Source: Corynebacterium sp. p3-SID1241 (GTDB taxonomy: Bacteria; Actinomycetota; Actinomycetes; Mycobacteriales; Mycobacteriaceae). From it: a stretch of DNA of 52,535 nucleotides. The DNA is taken from contig JALXWS010000018.1 in assembly GCA_025144025.1 (NCBI GenBank), forward strand, positions 1 through 52,535, written 5' to 3'. This document shows, one piece after another, positions 7,387-16,185 of the stretch. The notes under the pieces were generated by a model, which searched no databases, had not been told where the DNA came from, and saw nothing but the letters and a program-made list of their open reading frames with translations. Position 1 is the first letter of the stretch; the number at the start of each line of letters is the position of its first letter. Made by a program: the position numbers and the translations under genes.

Positions 7387-8654
7387 TGTCGTCCTCCTGC
7401 TACCGCGGCGCGCACGCCGCGGCACATCAGGGTTACTTCGTCGGCGGTGCTGATAAACGGCGGCATGATATAAATCAGTCGGCCGAACGGGCGCAACCAC
7501 ACGCCCTGTTCCACGGCCGCGGCCGTCGCTGCGGCCATATTTACTTCGCGTTCCATTTCCACCACGCCGATGGCGCCAAGCACACGCACATCCGCTACCC
7601 CCGGCTCCTCGGCTAGGCCTGTAAGCCCGCGCTGCAGCTGCTTTTCGATGCCCGCTACCTGCTCGCGCCAGTGTCCTTCCAAAATGAGCTCAGTTGCCGC
7701 GGCCGAAACGGCGCAAGCAAGCGGATTAGCCATAAACGTCGGTCCGTGCATCAGCGCGCGCGGGCGCATCCCCTCGGCCACCTTCGCGGTAGCGAGCGTG
7801 GCGGCCATGGTCATAAACCCACCGGTCATCGCTTTGCCAACGCACATAATATCTGGCACGACACCGGCCGCTTGGGTGGCAAAAAGGTCGCCAGTCCGGC
7901 CGAAGCCGGTGGCGATCTCGTCCGCGACGAGCACGATACCGTGGCGGTCACAGATATCGCGGGCCCCGCGTACCAGCTCGTGGTCGTGAAAGCGCATGCC
8001 TCCCGCGCCTTGGACTACAGGTTCTATGACTAGGGCCGCGACCTCCTCGGTGATGCACGCTTCCAGCTCGTGCAGATAGGTTGCGCGCTCGGCCGGGCTA
8101 GCTCCGCGAGTAGGCGGCGCTGGGGCGAAAACCTGGCGCGCTAAGGTGCCAGTCCACATCGAGTGCATACCGCCTTCGGGATCGCACACGCTCATCGCCG
8201 CGAAGGTATCGCCGTGATACCCCGATCGCCACGTCAGCATCTTGGTGCGCTCTGGGTGCCCTAGGCCACGGGCGTACTGTAGCGCCATTTTGATGGCTAC
8301 TTCTACCGATACAGATCCGGAGTCCGAATAAAAGACCTGCTCGAAATCACCCCGGGTCAGTTCCATGAGGTTGCGGGTAAGCCGCGCGGCAGGTTCGTGG
8401 GTGAGCCCGCCGAACATGATGTGGCTCATTCGCTCGATTTGTGCGGCCGCTGCTGCCTTGAGTCGCGGGTGACCGTGGCCGTGGGCGGCGGCCCACCAGG
8501 AAGACATGGCGTCGATAAGCGTGGTGCCATCCGCAAGCGTTAGATGGACGCCGGCGGCCGAGTCCACCACAAGCGTTGGCTCGCCTGGCCCGGCGTAGGG
8601 GTGCCAAATATGTCGCGCATCGAGAGCGGCAATATCCTCCGCTGAAATATCCAT
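7383..8654 (-). CDS. bioA: adenosylmethionine-8-amino-7-oxononanoate aminotransferase
   Basis: 423 aa class III PLP-dependent aminotransferase that makes 7,8-diaminopelargonate using S-adenosylmethionine as amino donor. N-terminal IWHPYAGPG, DEIATGFGRTG and the PLP lysine K274 in CVGKAMTGGF are family hallmarks. It is transcribed ahead of bioD with a 4-base overlap. Only 43 bases separate it from the divergent POT permease, so the two promoters must overlap or abut. I saw no clear BioQ or BirA operator there. Confidence 0.94.
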   Translation of the reverse strand: MDISAEDIAALDARHIWHPYAGPGEPTLVVDSAAGVHLTLADGTTLIDAMSSWWAAAHGHGHPRLKAAAAAQIERMSHIMFGGLTHEPAARLTRNLMELTRGDFEQVFYSDSGSVSVEVAIKMALQYARGLGHPERTKMLTWRSGYHGDTFAAMSVCDPEGGMHSMWTGTLARQVFAPAPPTRGASPAERATYLHELEACITEEVAALVIEPVVQGAGGMRFHDHELVRGARDICDRHGIVLVADEIATGFGRTGDLFATQAAGVVPDIMCVGKAMTGGFMTMAATLATAKVAEGMRPRALMHGPTFMANPLACAVSAAATELILEGHWREQVAGIEKQLQRGLTGLAEEPGVADVRVLGAIGVVEMEREVNMAAATAAAVEQGVWLRPFGRLIYIMPPFISTADEVTLMCRGVRAAVAGGRQ

Positions 8655-8685
8655 GATTTTAGGTCTATCACAGACTTTCGGCCGT

Positions 8686-8698
8686 TATAGTGCTTTTA
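8686..8698 (+). promoter_or_regulatory. -10 box and leaderless start of the POT permease gene
   Basis: TATAGT at 8686-8691, six bases, then ATG 8698, with no Shine-Dalgarno sequence. The spacing puts the transcription start at or next to the ATG. Confidence 0.6.
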
Positions 8699-10128
8699 TG
8701 ACAATTATTAAACAGCGTTCAATCCGGCGTCTACCCGCGACTTTACCAGCAGTCGCCGGAATTGAAATGTGGGAGCGCTTTAGCTTCTACGGCATGCAAG
8801 CCATCCTCGCCTACTACCTCTATTCCACCTCTGGCGGGCTCGGCATGGACCAAGCACAGGCCACCGCGCTTGTCGGCGCATACGGTAGCCTGCTTTATCT
8901 GTGCACGTTCGTCGGCGGGTGGGTCAGCGACCGGCTCTTGGGCGCCGAACGCACGCTGCTTGCCGGCGCGGGTCTGCTCATTTGCGGGCACTTTTCGTTG
9001 TCCTTGGTGCCTGGCGCGGCAGGTCTCGTAGCCGGGCTTTTGCCGCTTGCGCTGGGATCAGGCCTGCTTAAGACAGCAGCAATCACCATTCTGGGTGCGG
9101 CTTTTCCTCCCGCGGCCGGCGCACGAGATGGCGCCTTCCAGATCTTTTATCTAGGTATTAATATCGGCGCCCTGCTCGGACCGATGCTTACTGGCTGGCT
9201 GGCACAAGAATACGGCTACCACGCTGGATTCCTCGCGGCCGCGGTCCTCATGTGTTGCGGGTGCGTCCTCTACGGGACGCTGCGCCGGCGGGTAGTCGCC
9301 GAATTCGATTCGCGGCCGCCCAACCCCACCACCACACCGGGCAGGGCTGCGGCGATAGCGTTGGCGGCCGTCGTGGGTGGCGTCGCCGTTGCGGTGACTG
9401 TCTCGGCAGATAAGCTGGCCATGCTTTTACTCTTTACGACGATCGCGTCCGCCCTCGCCCTCTTCGCCAGCATGCTGCGATCGCCGGGGGTCAGCGCGCC
9501 GGAGCGGCGGAAGGTCGTGGCATATATTCCGCTGTTTTTCTGCTCGACGGCCTATTGGACCCTCCAACCGCAGATTTACGGCGTGCTAGCCGTGTACTCG
9601 GATCAGCGTGTAAACCGCATGGTAGGCGGATTTGAGATTCCAGCGGCGTGGACGCAATCGCTCAACCCACTGTTCATCTTGGTGTTGTCCCTTCCATTGG
9701 CGGCAGGCATGGCCCGATGGGCTCACTCGCGACGTCTATTAATGGCCGTAGGCATCATGGTGGCCGGTTCCGGAATGTTTGTGCTGTTGCCGTTCGTCGG
9801 GGGCGGAGAAAACTCAACGCCGTTCGCGGTTTTGGCCGTGACCATCTTCTTGATGTCGCTCGGCGAGCTATTCATCGGACCAGTGGGCATGGCGGCATCG
9901 GCCGCGCACGCACCGCGGGCCTACGCGACGCGCTTTTCAGCCCTGTACTTTCTCACCATGGCCATCGGCACCTCGCTGGCGGGAACACTATCGACGCTCT
10001 ATGACCCTTCTTCGGCAGATGCGGAGCGGAACTACCTACTTATTGTCGGATTCGTCCCCGTCGCACTGGGGCTCATGCTCTTGGTTGGCCGAAAGGACGT
10101 CGTCGACGAGGTTTCGGGCGGCGTTTAA
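8698..10128 (+). CDS. POT/PTR-family proton-dependent peptide transporter
   Basis: 476 aa membrane protein of the major facilitator superfamily, POT group, which imports di- or tripeptides with protons. The E-x-x-E-R-like motif appears as IEMWERFSFYGMQAIL near residue 22, followed by the typical YLCTFVGGWVSDRLLG loop and about 12-14 hydrophobic segments. ATG 8698 is chosen because the earlier in-frame start at 8653 would overlap bioA's start region. Peptide specificity is inferred from family. Confidence 0.9.
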   Translation: MTIIKQRSIRRLPATLPAVAGIEMWERFSFYGMQAILAYYLYSTSGGLGMDQAQATALVGAYGSLLYLCTFVGGWVSDRLLGAERTLLAGAGLLICGHFSLSLVPGAAGLVAGLLPLALGSGLLKTAAITILGAAFPPAAGARDGAFQIFYLGINIGALLGPMLTGWLAQEYGYHAGFLAAAVLMCCGCVLYGTLRRRVVAEFDSRPPNPTTTPGRAAAIALAAVVGGVAVAVTVSADKLAMLLLFTTIASALALFASMLRSPGVSAPERRKVVAYIPLFFCSTAYWTLQPQIYGVLAVYSDQRVNRMVGGFEIPAAWTQSLNPLFILVLSLPLAAGMARWAHSRRLLMAVGIMVAGSGMFVLLPFVGGGENSTPFAVLAVTIFLMSLGELFIGPVGMAASAAHAPRAYATRFSALYFLTMAIGTSLAGTLSTLYDPSSADAERNYLLIVGFVPVALGLMLLVGRKDVVDEVSGGV

Positions 10129-10257
10129 GGTATCGGCTTCTGAGGCAGCTTGGGTGTCGGCGGAGAAAATCTGACACTCGTGATCCGGCACAACTTCCGC
10201 GCTACGGGTAATGCCCCGCTGCGCGGTATAGGCATCAAAGAGGTTATCGATACTCAG
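10036..10257 (-). CDS. possible small protein with CTG start, unknown function
   Basis: Directly after the SPFH gene the minus strand holds a 73-codon open frame that starts near LSIDNLFDAYTAQRG and ends at TAG 10036. It has protein-like codon use in its first 45 codons, and GAGGA lies 6 bases before CTG 10257, but there is no ATG, GTG or TTG start. Its last ~30 codons run antisense to the 3' end of the POT permease gene. It may be a real gene with a rare start, or the remnant of one. No family recognised. Confidence 0.3.
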   Translation of the reverse strand: MSIDNLFDAYTAQRGITRSAEVVPDHECQIFSADTQAASEADTLNAARNLVDDVLSANQEHEPQCDGDESDNK

Positions 10258-10259
10258 GG

Positions 10260-11399
10260 CTAGTCCTCGCTTTTGAGCTGGTCGCGCAGCTGCTGGAAAT
10301 ACTCGCGGGCGGCCTGTGGCTGCGCACTAGAGTCCGGTCCTTGCTGTGGCTGCTTCGACTGTTCGGTGCGTTGCTGCTCAGCGTGCTGAGAGGTCGCGAT
10401 GGCTTCGCGCTTCGCGCGCTCGGCCTGGCGCTTGGATTCGCGCTCGATTTCCTCCGCGCGGGAAGGTGTCTTTGGCTGCGGACGGCGACGCGGGCTCGAC
10501 CCCTCGGCAGAATCGAGGGCACGGTTAGCCATGAGCACGTCGCGCATCCCGCCGAAGAGGTCGCCCATGCCCTGCGGATTGGAGGGCATGTAGAGCACGG
10601 AGGCTTGGCCATTGTGGGAGACGTCGACCATCGCGTCGAGGTACTGGGAGACCAGCATAAGAGCTTCTGGGGATTCTTCCACGCCGGCATCGCGCAGCAT
10701 CTCGTACTGTTGAGCAATACCTTCCACGATTTCCTTGCGCTGATCCGCAACGCCGCGGCCCTGGAGCTTCTTAGCCTCGGCGGCACCTTCGGCTTCCTTG
10801 ACCACGCGGATCTTTTCGGCTTCTGCCTGGGCGACGGCCGCCTCGCGCTCGCGCTGCGCTGCGTTAATGGAGTTCATAGACTCGCGCACGCGGGAATCGG
10901 GGCGGATATCGGTAACCAAGGTATTGACGAAGTTCCAGCCGTACTCTGCCATATTGTCACGCAGGGAAACAGCAACATTGCGAGCGATGGTGTCCTTGGA
11001 AGAGAAGGAATCATCTAGGTCCATATTCGCCACGGAGGAGCGGACATTATCCTGCACGTAGGCCACAATCTGCTGCTCGTGGTTAGAAAGCATGTAGTAA
11101 GCCTCGCGCTCGCGGCCTTCGACTACCTCGTATTGCACCGCTACCGGGATTTGGACAAAGACATTATCCTTCGTCTTGGTCTCTACCATGACATCCAGCT
11201 GGCGCACCTGCAGCGAAATCTTATCGCGCACACGGTCCACCCACGGCAGCTTAAAGTGCAGTCCGGCATGCGCCACCTTCTGAAACTTACCTAGGCGCTC
11301 CAAGATGGCGGCTTCCCGGGTGCGGACGATGAAGTAGCCATCAAAAAGGGTGCCCAGGATAATCAGCACGATGAGGACTACAACCATAGTTGCGATCAT
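10260..11399 (-). CDS. SPFH/band 7 (stomatin-like) membrane protein
   Basis: 379 aa. Residues ~3-25 form an N-terminal membrane anchor, residues ~25-290 the SPFH domain (FIVRTREAAILERLGKF, RDKISLQVRQLDV, and the coiled-coil stretch AAQREREAAVAQAEAEK), and the last ~90 residues are a low-complexity charged tail rich in Q, R and E. Such proteins oligomerise into ring-like membrane scaffolds and can modulate proteases; a specific role is unknown. No NfeD partner gene is adjacent. GGGAGA precedes the ATG. Confidence 0.9.
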   Translation of the reverse strand: MIATMVVVLIVLIILGTLFDGYFIVRTREAAILERLGKFQKVAHAGLHFKLPWVDRVRDKISLQVRQLDVMVETKTKDNVFVQIPVAVQYEVVEGREREAYYMLSNHEQQIVAYVQDNVRSSVANMDLDDSFSSKDTIARNVAVSLRDNMAEYGWNFVNTLVTDIRPDSRVRESMNSINAAQREREAAVAQAEAEKIRVVKEAEGAAEAKKLQGRGVADQRKEIVEGIAQQYEMLRDAGVEESPEALMLVSQYLDAMVDVSHNGQASVLYMPSNPQGMGDLFGGMRDVLMANRALDSAEGSSPRRRPQPKTPSRAEEIERESKRQAERAKREAIATSQHAEQQRTEQSKQPQQGPDSSAQPQAAREYFQQLRDQLKSED

Positions 11400-11458
11400 T
11401 GCTTCTCCCTAAAAATCGTATTGGTCACTAGTATTTTCGCATAGGAAAAAGTGAAATG

Positions 11459-12608
11459 CTAGTGATCGTCGATAAGCGAAAAGAGCCTGCCCAAGATGGT
11501 TGCGCCGTCCTCGTGAATGCCGTTGTGCTGGAACTCATTGCTAATCCACGGGCGCAGGTCACCCAGGTGGGCGGTGGTGGCCAATGATTCCTCGAGTGGG
11601 ACGAAAATATCATCGACGTAAATGGCCGCGGCCGTAGTCGGCACCTCGCTGAGCGCATAGGGCGGGGAGAATTCGTGGTGGGCAAGGCCATGGGCGGCGT
11701 CGGCAAACGCATGCAAAGATGGGTCCTCGTCGAACTGCCAGGGAAAGATGTGCTCGCCGGTCAGCCACGTACCGGACTCAGCAAACTCGGGGAACTCCTC
11801 GCGCACGCGGTGCGCCGCCCAGTTTGTAGCGGCCTGGCCACCGGCACCACCGTAGATGGATTCATGGATGGCGGCATACAGCGGCCCGTCTGCAAAGCTC
11901 ACGCGCTGGCCGACGTCCGCCAAGAAATCGCCGCGCAGCCGCTTCTCCCCCGCCACGGTGCGGAAGGGTTCTTCCAGCAGATAGGCCAGCGAATCGAAGC
12001 CGGTGCCGCGGCCGAGCTCGCTGCCGATGGTGCGAAAACGCAGCGAGGACAGGCGCTCACCGGTGGGAAGGCACTCGTCCGAATTGTCTAGGTGGGAAAT
12101 GATCTCTTCGATGCGACTTTGAGCCCATGGGAACTCGTGGTAGAAACGCTGCTGGCGGGAATTAAGCTTGCTGAAAGTGACGCAGTAGAGATCGTCCGCG
12201 CCCTGCAGCGTGGGGATACCGCCGGTAAAGAAGGCGTGCTCGACGCGTTCAGGGGCTTGGGACAGGTAGGCGGTAATGCAAAAGCCGCCGAAGGATTGAC
12301 CGAATAGCGACCATTTCTCCACACCGAGGTGCTCGCGCAAGCGCTCGGCATCGCGGACGATATTGTCCTGACGCAGCAACGCCAGGTGCTCTGCGGCCGG
12401 GCTAAGCGAATCAATGCGGTGCGAGCGGCCGGGGCGCTGGAAAACCGGGGCCGCCCTGCAGGTAAAGCAGCGCGGGCAAGTTTTCACCGCCCGGTGGAAT
12501 GATTTCGCGGGCATAGAGCCCAAAAGTCCCGTGGGGATTGAAATAATCCCACGGGACTTCTAGGTGGTGCTCTTTAATTATGTGGCCGAAGCGGCGGTAG
12601 GAGGTCAT
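11459..12608 (-). pseudogene. prolyl aminopeptidase-like alpha/beta hydrolase, disrupted by internal deletion
   Basis: The gene starts at ATG 12608 (MTSYRRFGHII) and reads normally through LLYLQGGPGFPAPRP, the oxyanion-hole region of S33 peptidases. It then jumps, out of frame, to GRSHRIDSLSPAAEHLALLR at about 12420-12440 and continues intact to 11459, including the nucleophile motif GQSFGGF and the catalytic His in FQHNGIHEDG. The segment that should contain the DQRGTG motif, roughly 25-30 residues, is missing. The remaining frame stays open only to a TGA at 12411. So the gene carries one deletion with frameshift and is probably inactive. Confidence 0.8.
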
Positions 12609-12619
12609 GCCCTCCCAGG

Positions 12620-13489
12620 CTAGTAGACCGTCAAGCCCTTCGAGCGGAAGACGTCGCGAATCTTCTCTACATCCTCCGGTTTAGGTGGCTTCGTATCTGC
12701 CAGCTGGTAGGTCATGTCCAGACCTTCCCACTTGTCCTTGCCCATATTGTGGAAGGGCAAGACCTCGACGCGTTCGACGTTTGACTTCCAACGCGCCACA
12801 ATATTGGCCACATTCTCCACGTTCTCTGGCGAGTCCGTAAGGTCAGGCACCACAACGAAGCGGATCCACACCGGCTTACCTATCTTGTTCAACCTGTCGC
12901 CGAAATCCAGTGTTGGCTGGAGCTGGCGTTGGGTGACCTTGCGGTAAGTCTCCTCGTCGCCAGACTTGACGTCGAGAAGCACGAGATCGATATTGTCCAG
13001 GTCTTCGTCCCGCAAGCGCGAGCCCAAGTACCCAGCCGTATCGATGGTGGTGTGAATACCCGCATCGTGGACTTCCTTAAGCACGCGGCGCGTGAAGGAA
13101 ATCTGGAAGAGGGGTTCACCACCGGAGATGGTCAGACCGCCACCGGAAGCTTGGAAGATGGGCTTATAACGCTTGATGCGCTTGACCACATCCTCGACCC
13201 GCTCCAGTGTGCCGGTCTTCATCTCCCAGGTGTCTGGATTATGGCAGTACTGGCAGCGCAGTGGGCATCCGGACATGAACATCGTCATGCGGGTTCCCGG
13301 GCCATCGACGGCGGTCACGAGCTCCCAAGAGTGCACGAGGGCGATATCGCCGGTGCGGCGCGCCTCCATGAGCTCTGGGCGGGTAATGTCATCGAATTGA
13401 GCGTCATTTCCTAGGCCCGCGGCCGCGCCGCGGACTCGCTCTCCCTCTTCAGGAGAGAGGGTAACGACACCAGTAACGCCATCTGCCAT
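12620..13489 (-). CDS. pflA: pyruvate formate-lyase activating enzyme (radical SAM)
   Basis: 289 aa glycyl-radical activase. The [4Fe-4S] cluster cysteines are C75, C79 and C82 (SGCPLRCQYC), and SAM-binding motifs such as GGGLTISGGEPLFQ follow. It abstracts hydrogen from the glycine of pyruvate formate-lyase with a 5'-deoxyadenosyl radical under anaerobic conditions. It has an N-terminal extension of about 45 residues compared with E. coli PflA (246 aa). The ATG lies 2 bases after the stop of the glycyl-radical-domain gene, so the two are translated together. Confidence 0.93.
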   Translation of the reverse strand: MADGVTGVVTLSPEEGERVRGAAAGLGNDAQFDDITRPELMEARRTGDIALVHSWELVTAVDGPGTRMTMFMSGCPLRCQYCHNPDTWEMKTGTLERVEDVVKRIKRYKPIFQASGGGLTISGGEPLFQISFTRRVLKEVHDAGIHTTIDTAGYLGSRLRDEDLDNIDLVLLDVKSGDEETYRKVTQRQLQPTLDFGDRLNKIGKPVWIRFVVVPDLTDSPENVENVANIVARWKSNVERVEVLPFHNMGKDKWEGLDMTYQLADTKPPKPEDVEKIRDVFRSKGLTVY

Positions 13490-13491
13490 GA

Positions 13492-13743
13492 TTAGGAACC
13501 CTGGTGGAAGGTGCGGGAGATAACGTCGAGCTGCTGCTCCTTGGTCAGCTTGACAAAGTTAACAGCGTAGCCGGAGACGCGAACGGTCAGGTTCGGGTAC
13601 TTCTCTGGGTGCTCAACGGCGTCTTCGAGGGTGGACTTGTCCAGCACGTTGATGTTGGCGTGGTACAGACCAGAGTTCATCTGGTGTGCATCGCGGTTTG
13701 CCTTCATTGCTGACATGCGGTCTTCGAAAGTTGGGGTTGCCAT
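13492..13743 (-). CDS. stand-alone glycyl-radical domain of pyruvate formate-lyase (GrcA-like)
   Basis: 83 aa. Residues ~28-83 match the C-terminus of E. coli pyruvate formate-lyase almost position for position, with the radical glycine G58 in RVSGYAV and the LTKEQQ and VISRTF segments. The first ~25 residues ([20 protein letters not shown]) are new and unlike the linker of PflB or the N-terminal domain of E. coli GrcA/YfiD. It has its own strong ribosome-binding site (AAAAGGAG). Because the neighbouring PflB lacks this domain, this protein should be the obligate radical-bearing part of the enzyme. Confidence 0.9.
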   Translation of the reverse strand: MATPTFEDRMSAMKANRDAHQMNSGLYHANINVLDKSTLEDAVEHPEKYPNLTVRVSGYAVNFVKLTKEQQLDVISRTFHQGS

Positions 13744-13782
13744 GATTTTCTCCTTTTCGAGATGGTTGAGGGTTGAGTGGTT

Positions 13783-15870
13783 TTACTTCTCCATGATGAA
13801 GCCGGCATCCAGAACGCCCACCAAGTTATTGATGCGCTCTTCTGGGGTGCGGCCCAATCCGGAAGGAGTAATGGTGTTGGTCAGCGAGATGCCGTCCAAG
13901 GCGTCCTTGTAATCCAGCTTGCCAACGGACAGCATGGAAGCAACCATGCCGTGGCTGTCGGCACCGTTTTCAGGGTTAGCGCCTGGGGAGAACGGCGTGC
14001 CGGCCTTGTGGCCCGACGGGAAGGCACCTGTTGCCTTGCCGTAGACCACGTTCGAGGTAATGGTCAGCACGGACTGGGTCGGGATGGCATTACGGTACAT
14101 CGGGATGGACTTAATCTTGTCCATCACGGTGTGGACGATGGTTGCGGCGATGTCATCGGCGCGGTCATCGTCATTGCCGTAGAACGGGAACTCGCCTTCG
14201 GTGATGTAGTCCGTAATCAGCCCGGTCTCGTCGCGCACCGGGGTGACCTTGGCGTACTTGATAGCAGCCAGGGAGTCGGCAACGATGGACAGGCCGGCGA
14301 TGCCGCAGCCCATGGAGCGGACGATATTGGAATCGTGCAGCGCCATCTCAACTGCCTCGTAGGCGTACTTATCGTGGGAGTAGTGGATGATGTTGAGGGC
14401 CTCAACGTAGGTGCCAACAACCCAGTCCAGCATTTCCTCGTACTTCTGCCAAACCTCGTCGAAGTCCAGCGGGCCGTCGCCCTTGATGGGCTCGTAGCCT
14501 TCGACAACCTGCTTGCCGGATACCTCATCGCGGCCACCGTTGATGGCGTAGAGCAGAGCCTTTGCGGCGTTCACACGAGCGCCGAAGAACTGCATCTGCT
14601 TGCCAACTTCCATCGGGGAGACACAGCAAGCAATTGCGGCGTCATCGCCCCACTGCTCACGGATCTGGCGGTCAGACTCGTACTGGATGGAGGAGGTCTC
14701 AATGGAGATGTGGGCACAGAATTCCTTGTAGCCCTCTGGCAGCTTCGGATCCCAGAAGATGGTGATGTTTGGCTCAGGTGAAGGGCCAAGGTTCACGAGG
14801 GTCTGCAGCAGACGGAAGGAGGTCTTGGTGACCATGTGGCGGCCGTCGTTGCCAAAGCCAGCGTCGGACCAAGTTGCCCAGTATGGGTCGCCGGAGAAGA
14901 TCTGGTCGTAGTCGATGGTGCGCAGGAAGCGAACGATACGCAGCTTGAGAACCAGGGAGTCGATGATCTCCTGAGCGTCTTCCTCGGTGATGATGCCAGC
15001 AGCGAGGTCGCGCTCGAAGTAGCAATCGAAGAAAGCGGACAGGCGGCCGATGGACATTGCGGCGCCATCCTGGGATTTAATGGAAGCCAGGTAGCCGAAG
15101 TAGGTCCACTGCACTGCCTCGTGAGCGGTCTTGGCCGGCTGGGAGATATCGAAGCCGTAGGACTCAGCCATCTTCTTGAGCTTCTTCAGGGCCTTGATCT
15201 GCTCGGAGTGCTCCTCGCGGTAGCGTGCCCAGTGCTCAGAGAAGCCAGCATCTGCGACGGAATCGCGGGAAGCCTGCTTTTCCTCAATCAGGTAGTCCAC
15301 ACCATACAGTGCGACACGGCGGTAGTCGCCGATGATGCGGCCACGGCCGTAAGCATCCGGCAGGCCGGTGATGATGTGTGATGAACGAGCAGCGCGGATG
15401 CGCGGGGTGTAGATATCGAAGACCGCATCGTTGTGGGTCTTGCGGTAACGGGTGAAGATCTTCTCCACCTCAGGATCTACTTCCTTGCCTGCTTCGCCGA
15501 TAGCCTGCTTGACCATGCGCCAGCCACCGAACGGCATCATGGCGCGCTTCAGCGGGGTATCAGTCTGCAGGCCGACGATGACGTCGTCGTCCTCTGAGAT
15601 GTAGCCGGCCGGGAAGGCGTCGATGTCTGATGGGGTGTGGGTGTCAACGTCGTAGACGCGCTTTTCACGCTCGACGGACAGGTACTTCTTTTCCAGGGTG
15701 TCCCAGACACGCTCGGTCTTCTCGGTCGGACCCGCCAGGAAGCTGGAGTCGCCGTCGTACGGCGTGTAGTTGCGCTGGATGAAGTCGCGGACGTTGATGC
15801 CCTCGGTCCACGGACCGGACTCAAATCCCTTCCAAGCTTCAAACTGTTGAGGCTGCGTTGCGGTAGTCAT
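13783..15870 (-). CDS. pflB: pyruvate formate-lyase core lacking the glycyl-radical domain
   Basis: 695 aa formate acetyltransferase core that converts pyruvate and CoA to acetyl-CoA and formate. The tandem active-site cysteines are C415-C416 in AIACCVSPMEVGK, with flanking QMQFFGAR and YAINGGRDE typical of the E. coli-type enzyme. E. coli PflB is 760 aa; this one stops cleanly after GVLDAGFIMEK, just where the C-terminal radical domain begins. The missing piece is the next gene, 39 bases downstream. A good Shine-Dalgarno (GAAGGGA) precedes ATG 15870. No focA is adjacent. Confidence 0.95.
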   Translation of the reverse strand: MTTATQPQQFEAWKGFESGPWTEGINVRDFIQRNYTPYDGDSSFLAGPTEKTERVWDTLEKKYLSVEREKRVYDVDTHTPSDIDAFPAGYISEDDDVIVGLQTDTPLKRAMMPFGGWRMVKQAIGEAGKEVDPEVEKIFTRYRKTHNDAVFDIYTPRIRAARSSHIITGLPDAYGRGRIIGDYRRVALYGVDYLIEEKQASRDSVADAGFSEHWARYREEHSEQIKALKKLKKMAESYGFDISQPAKTAHEAVQWTYFGYLASIKSQDGAAMSIGRLSAFFDCYFERDLAAGIITEEDAQEIIDSLVLKLRIVRFLRTIDYDQIFSGDPYWATWSDAGFGNDGRHMVTKTSFRLLQTLVNLGPSPEPNITIFWDPKLPEGYKEFCAHISIETSSIQYESDRQIREQWGDDAAIACCVSPMEVGKQMQFFGARVNAAKALLYAINGGRDEVSGKQVVEGYEPIKGDGPLDFDEVWQKYEEMLDWVVGTYVEALNIIHYSHDKYAYEAVEMALHDSNIVRSMGCGIAGLSIVADSLAAIKYAKVTPVRDETGLITDYITEGEFPFYGNDDDRADDIAATIVHTVMDKIKSIPMYRNAIPTQSVLTITSNVVYGKATGAFPSGHKAGTPFSPGANPENGADSHGMVASMLSVGKLDYKDALDGISLTNTITPSGLGRTPEERINNLVGVLDAGFIMEK

Positions 15871-16185
15871 AATTCCCTTCTTTCGGGCGAATTGCTATTA
15901 GGGGATAAATGCCGCTTTTTCGAGCCACAGCACCAAGCCCCTCTGTCCTCAATTGTTGACCACTTCCCTGGTAATAACAACTCCCGCAAGCGTTTGAAAC
16001 CCTAGTTATAAACCGGTCGTGTTGTTTCGCTGGTGAGTAATTTCATACAGAACGCACGTACGTCTTTTATCGGGGGTGAACTAGCCCCGAACGTGTTCCG
16101 CATCACCGAGAAATTTTGGCCGCTACCTGCACGAACCTCTACTGTTATTCTCGTTCAGCTTCGCTTCCGCACAAAGGAGGACTTC
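15871..16185. promoter_or_regulatory. divergent control region between pflB and the purine permease gene
   Basis: 315 bases without a gene. TATAAC/GTTATAAA at 16004-16012 could serve as a -10 box for either direction, which would leave leaders of about 140 bases to pflB and 170 to the permease. A small hairpin TCGGGG/CCCCGA (16070-16075 / 16085-16090) lies in the permease leader. AAAGGAGG (16173-16180) is the permease ribosome-binding site. I do not recognise a riboswitch or a named operator. Confidence 0.45.

Noticed and set aside
8655..8697. BioQ or BirA operator in the bioA/POT intergenic region
   Set aside because: No palindrome resembling the known corynebacterial BioQ site was found in the 43 bases.
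13744..13782. Idea that the pflB split is a simple frameshift or sequencing error
   Set aside because: The core ends with a proper TAA, the small gene has its own strong Shine-Dalgarno and a new 25-residue N-terminus, and no one-base change joins the two frames into the usual linker.
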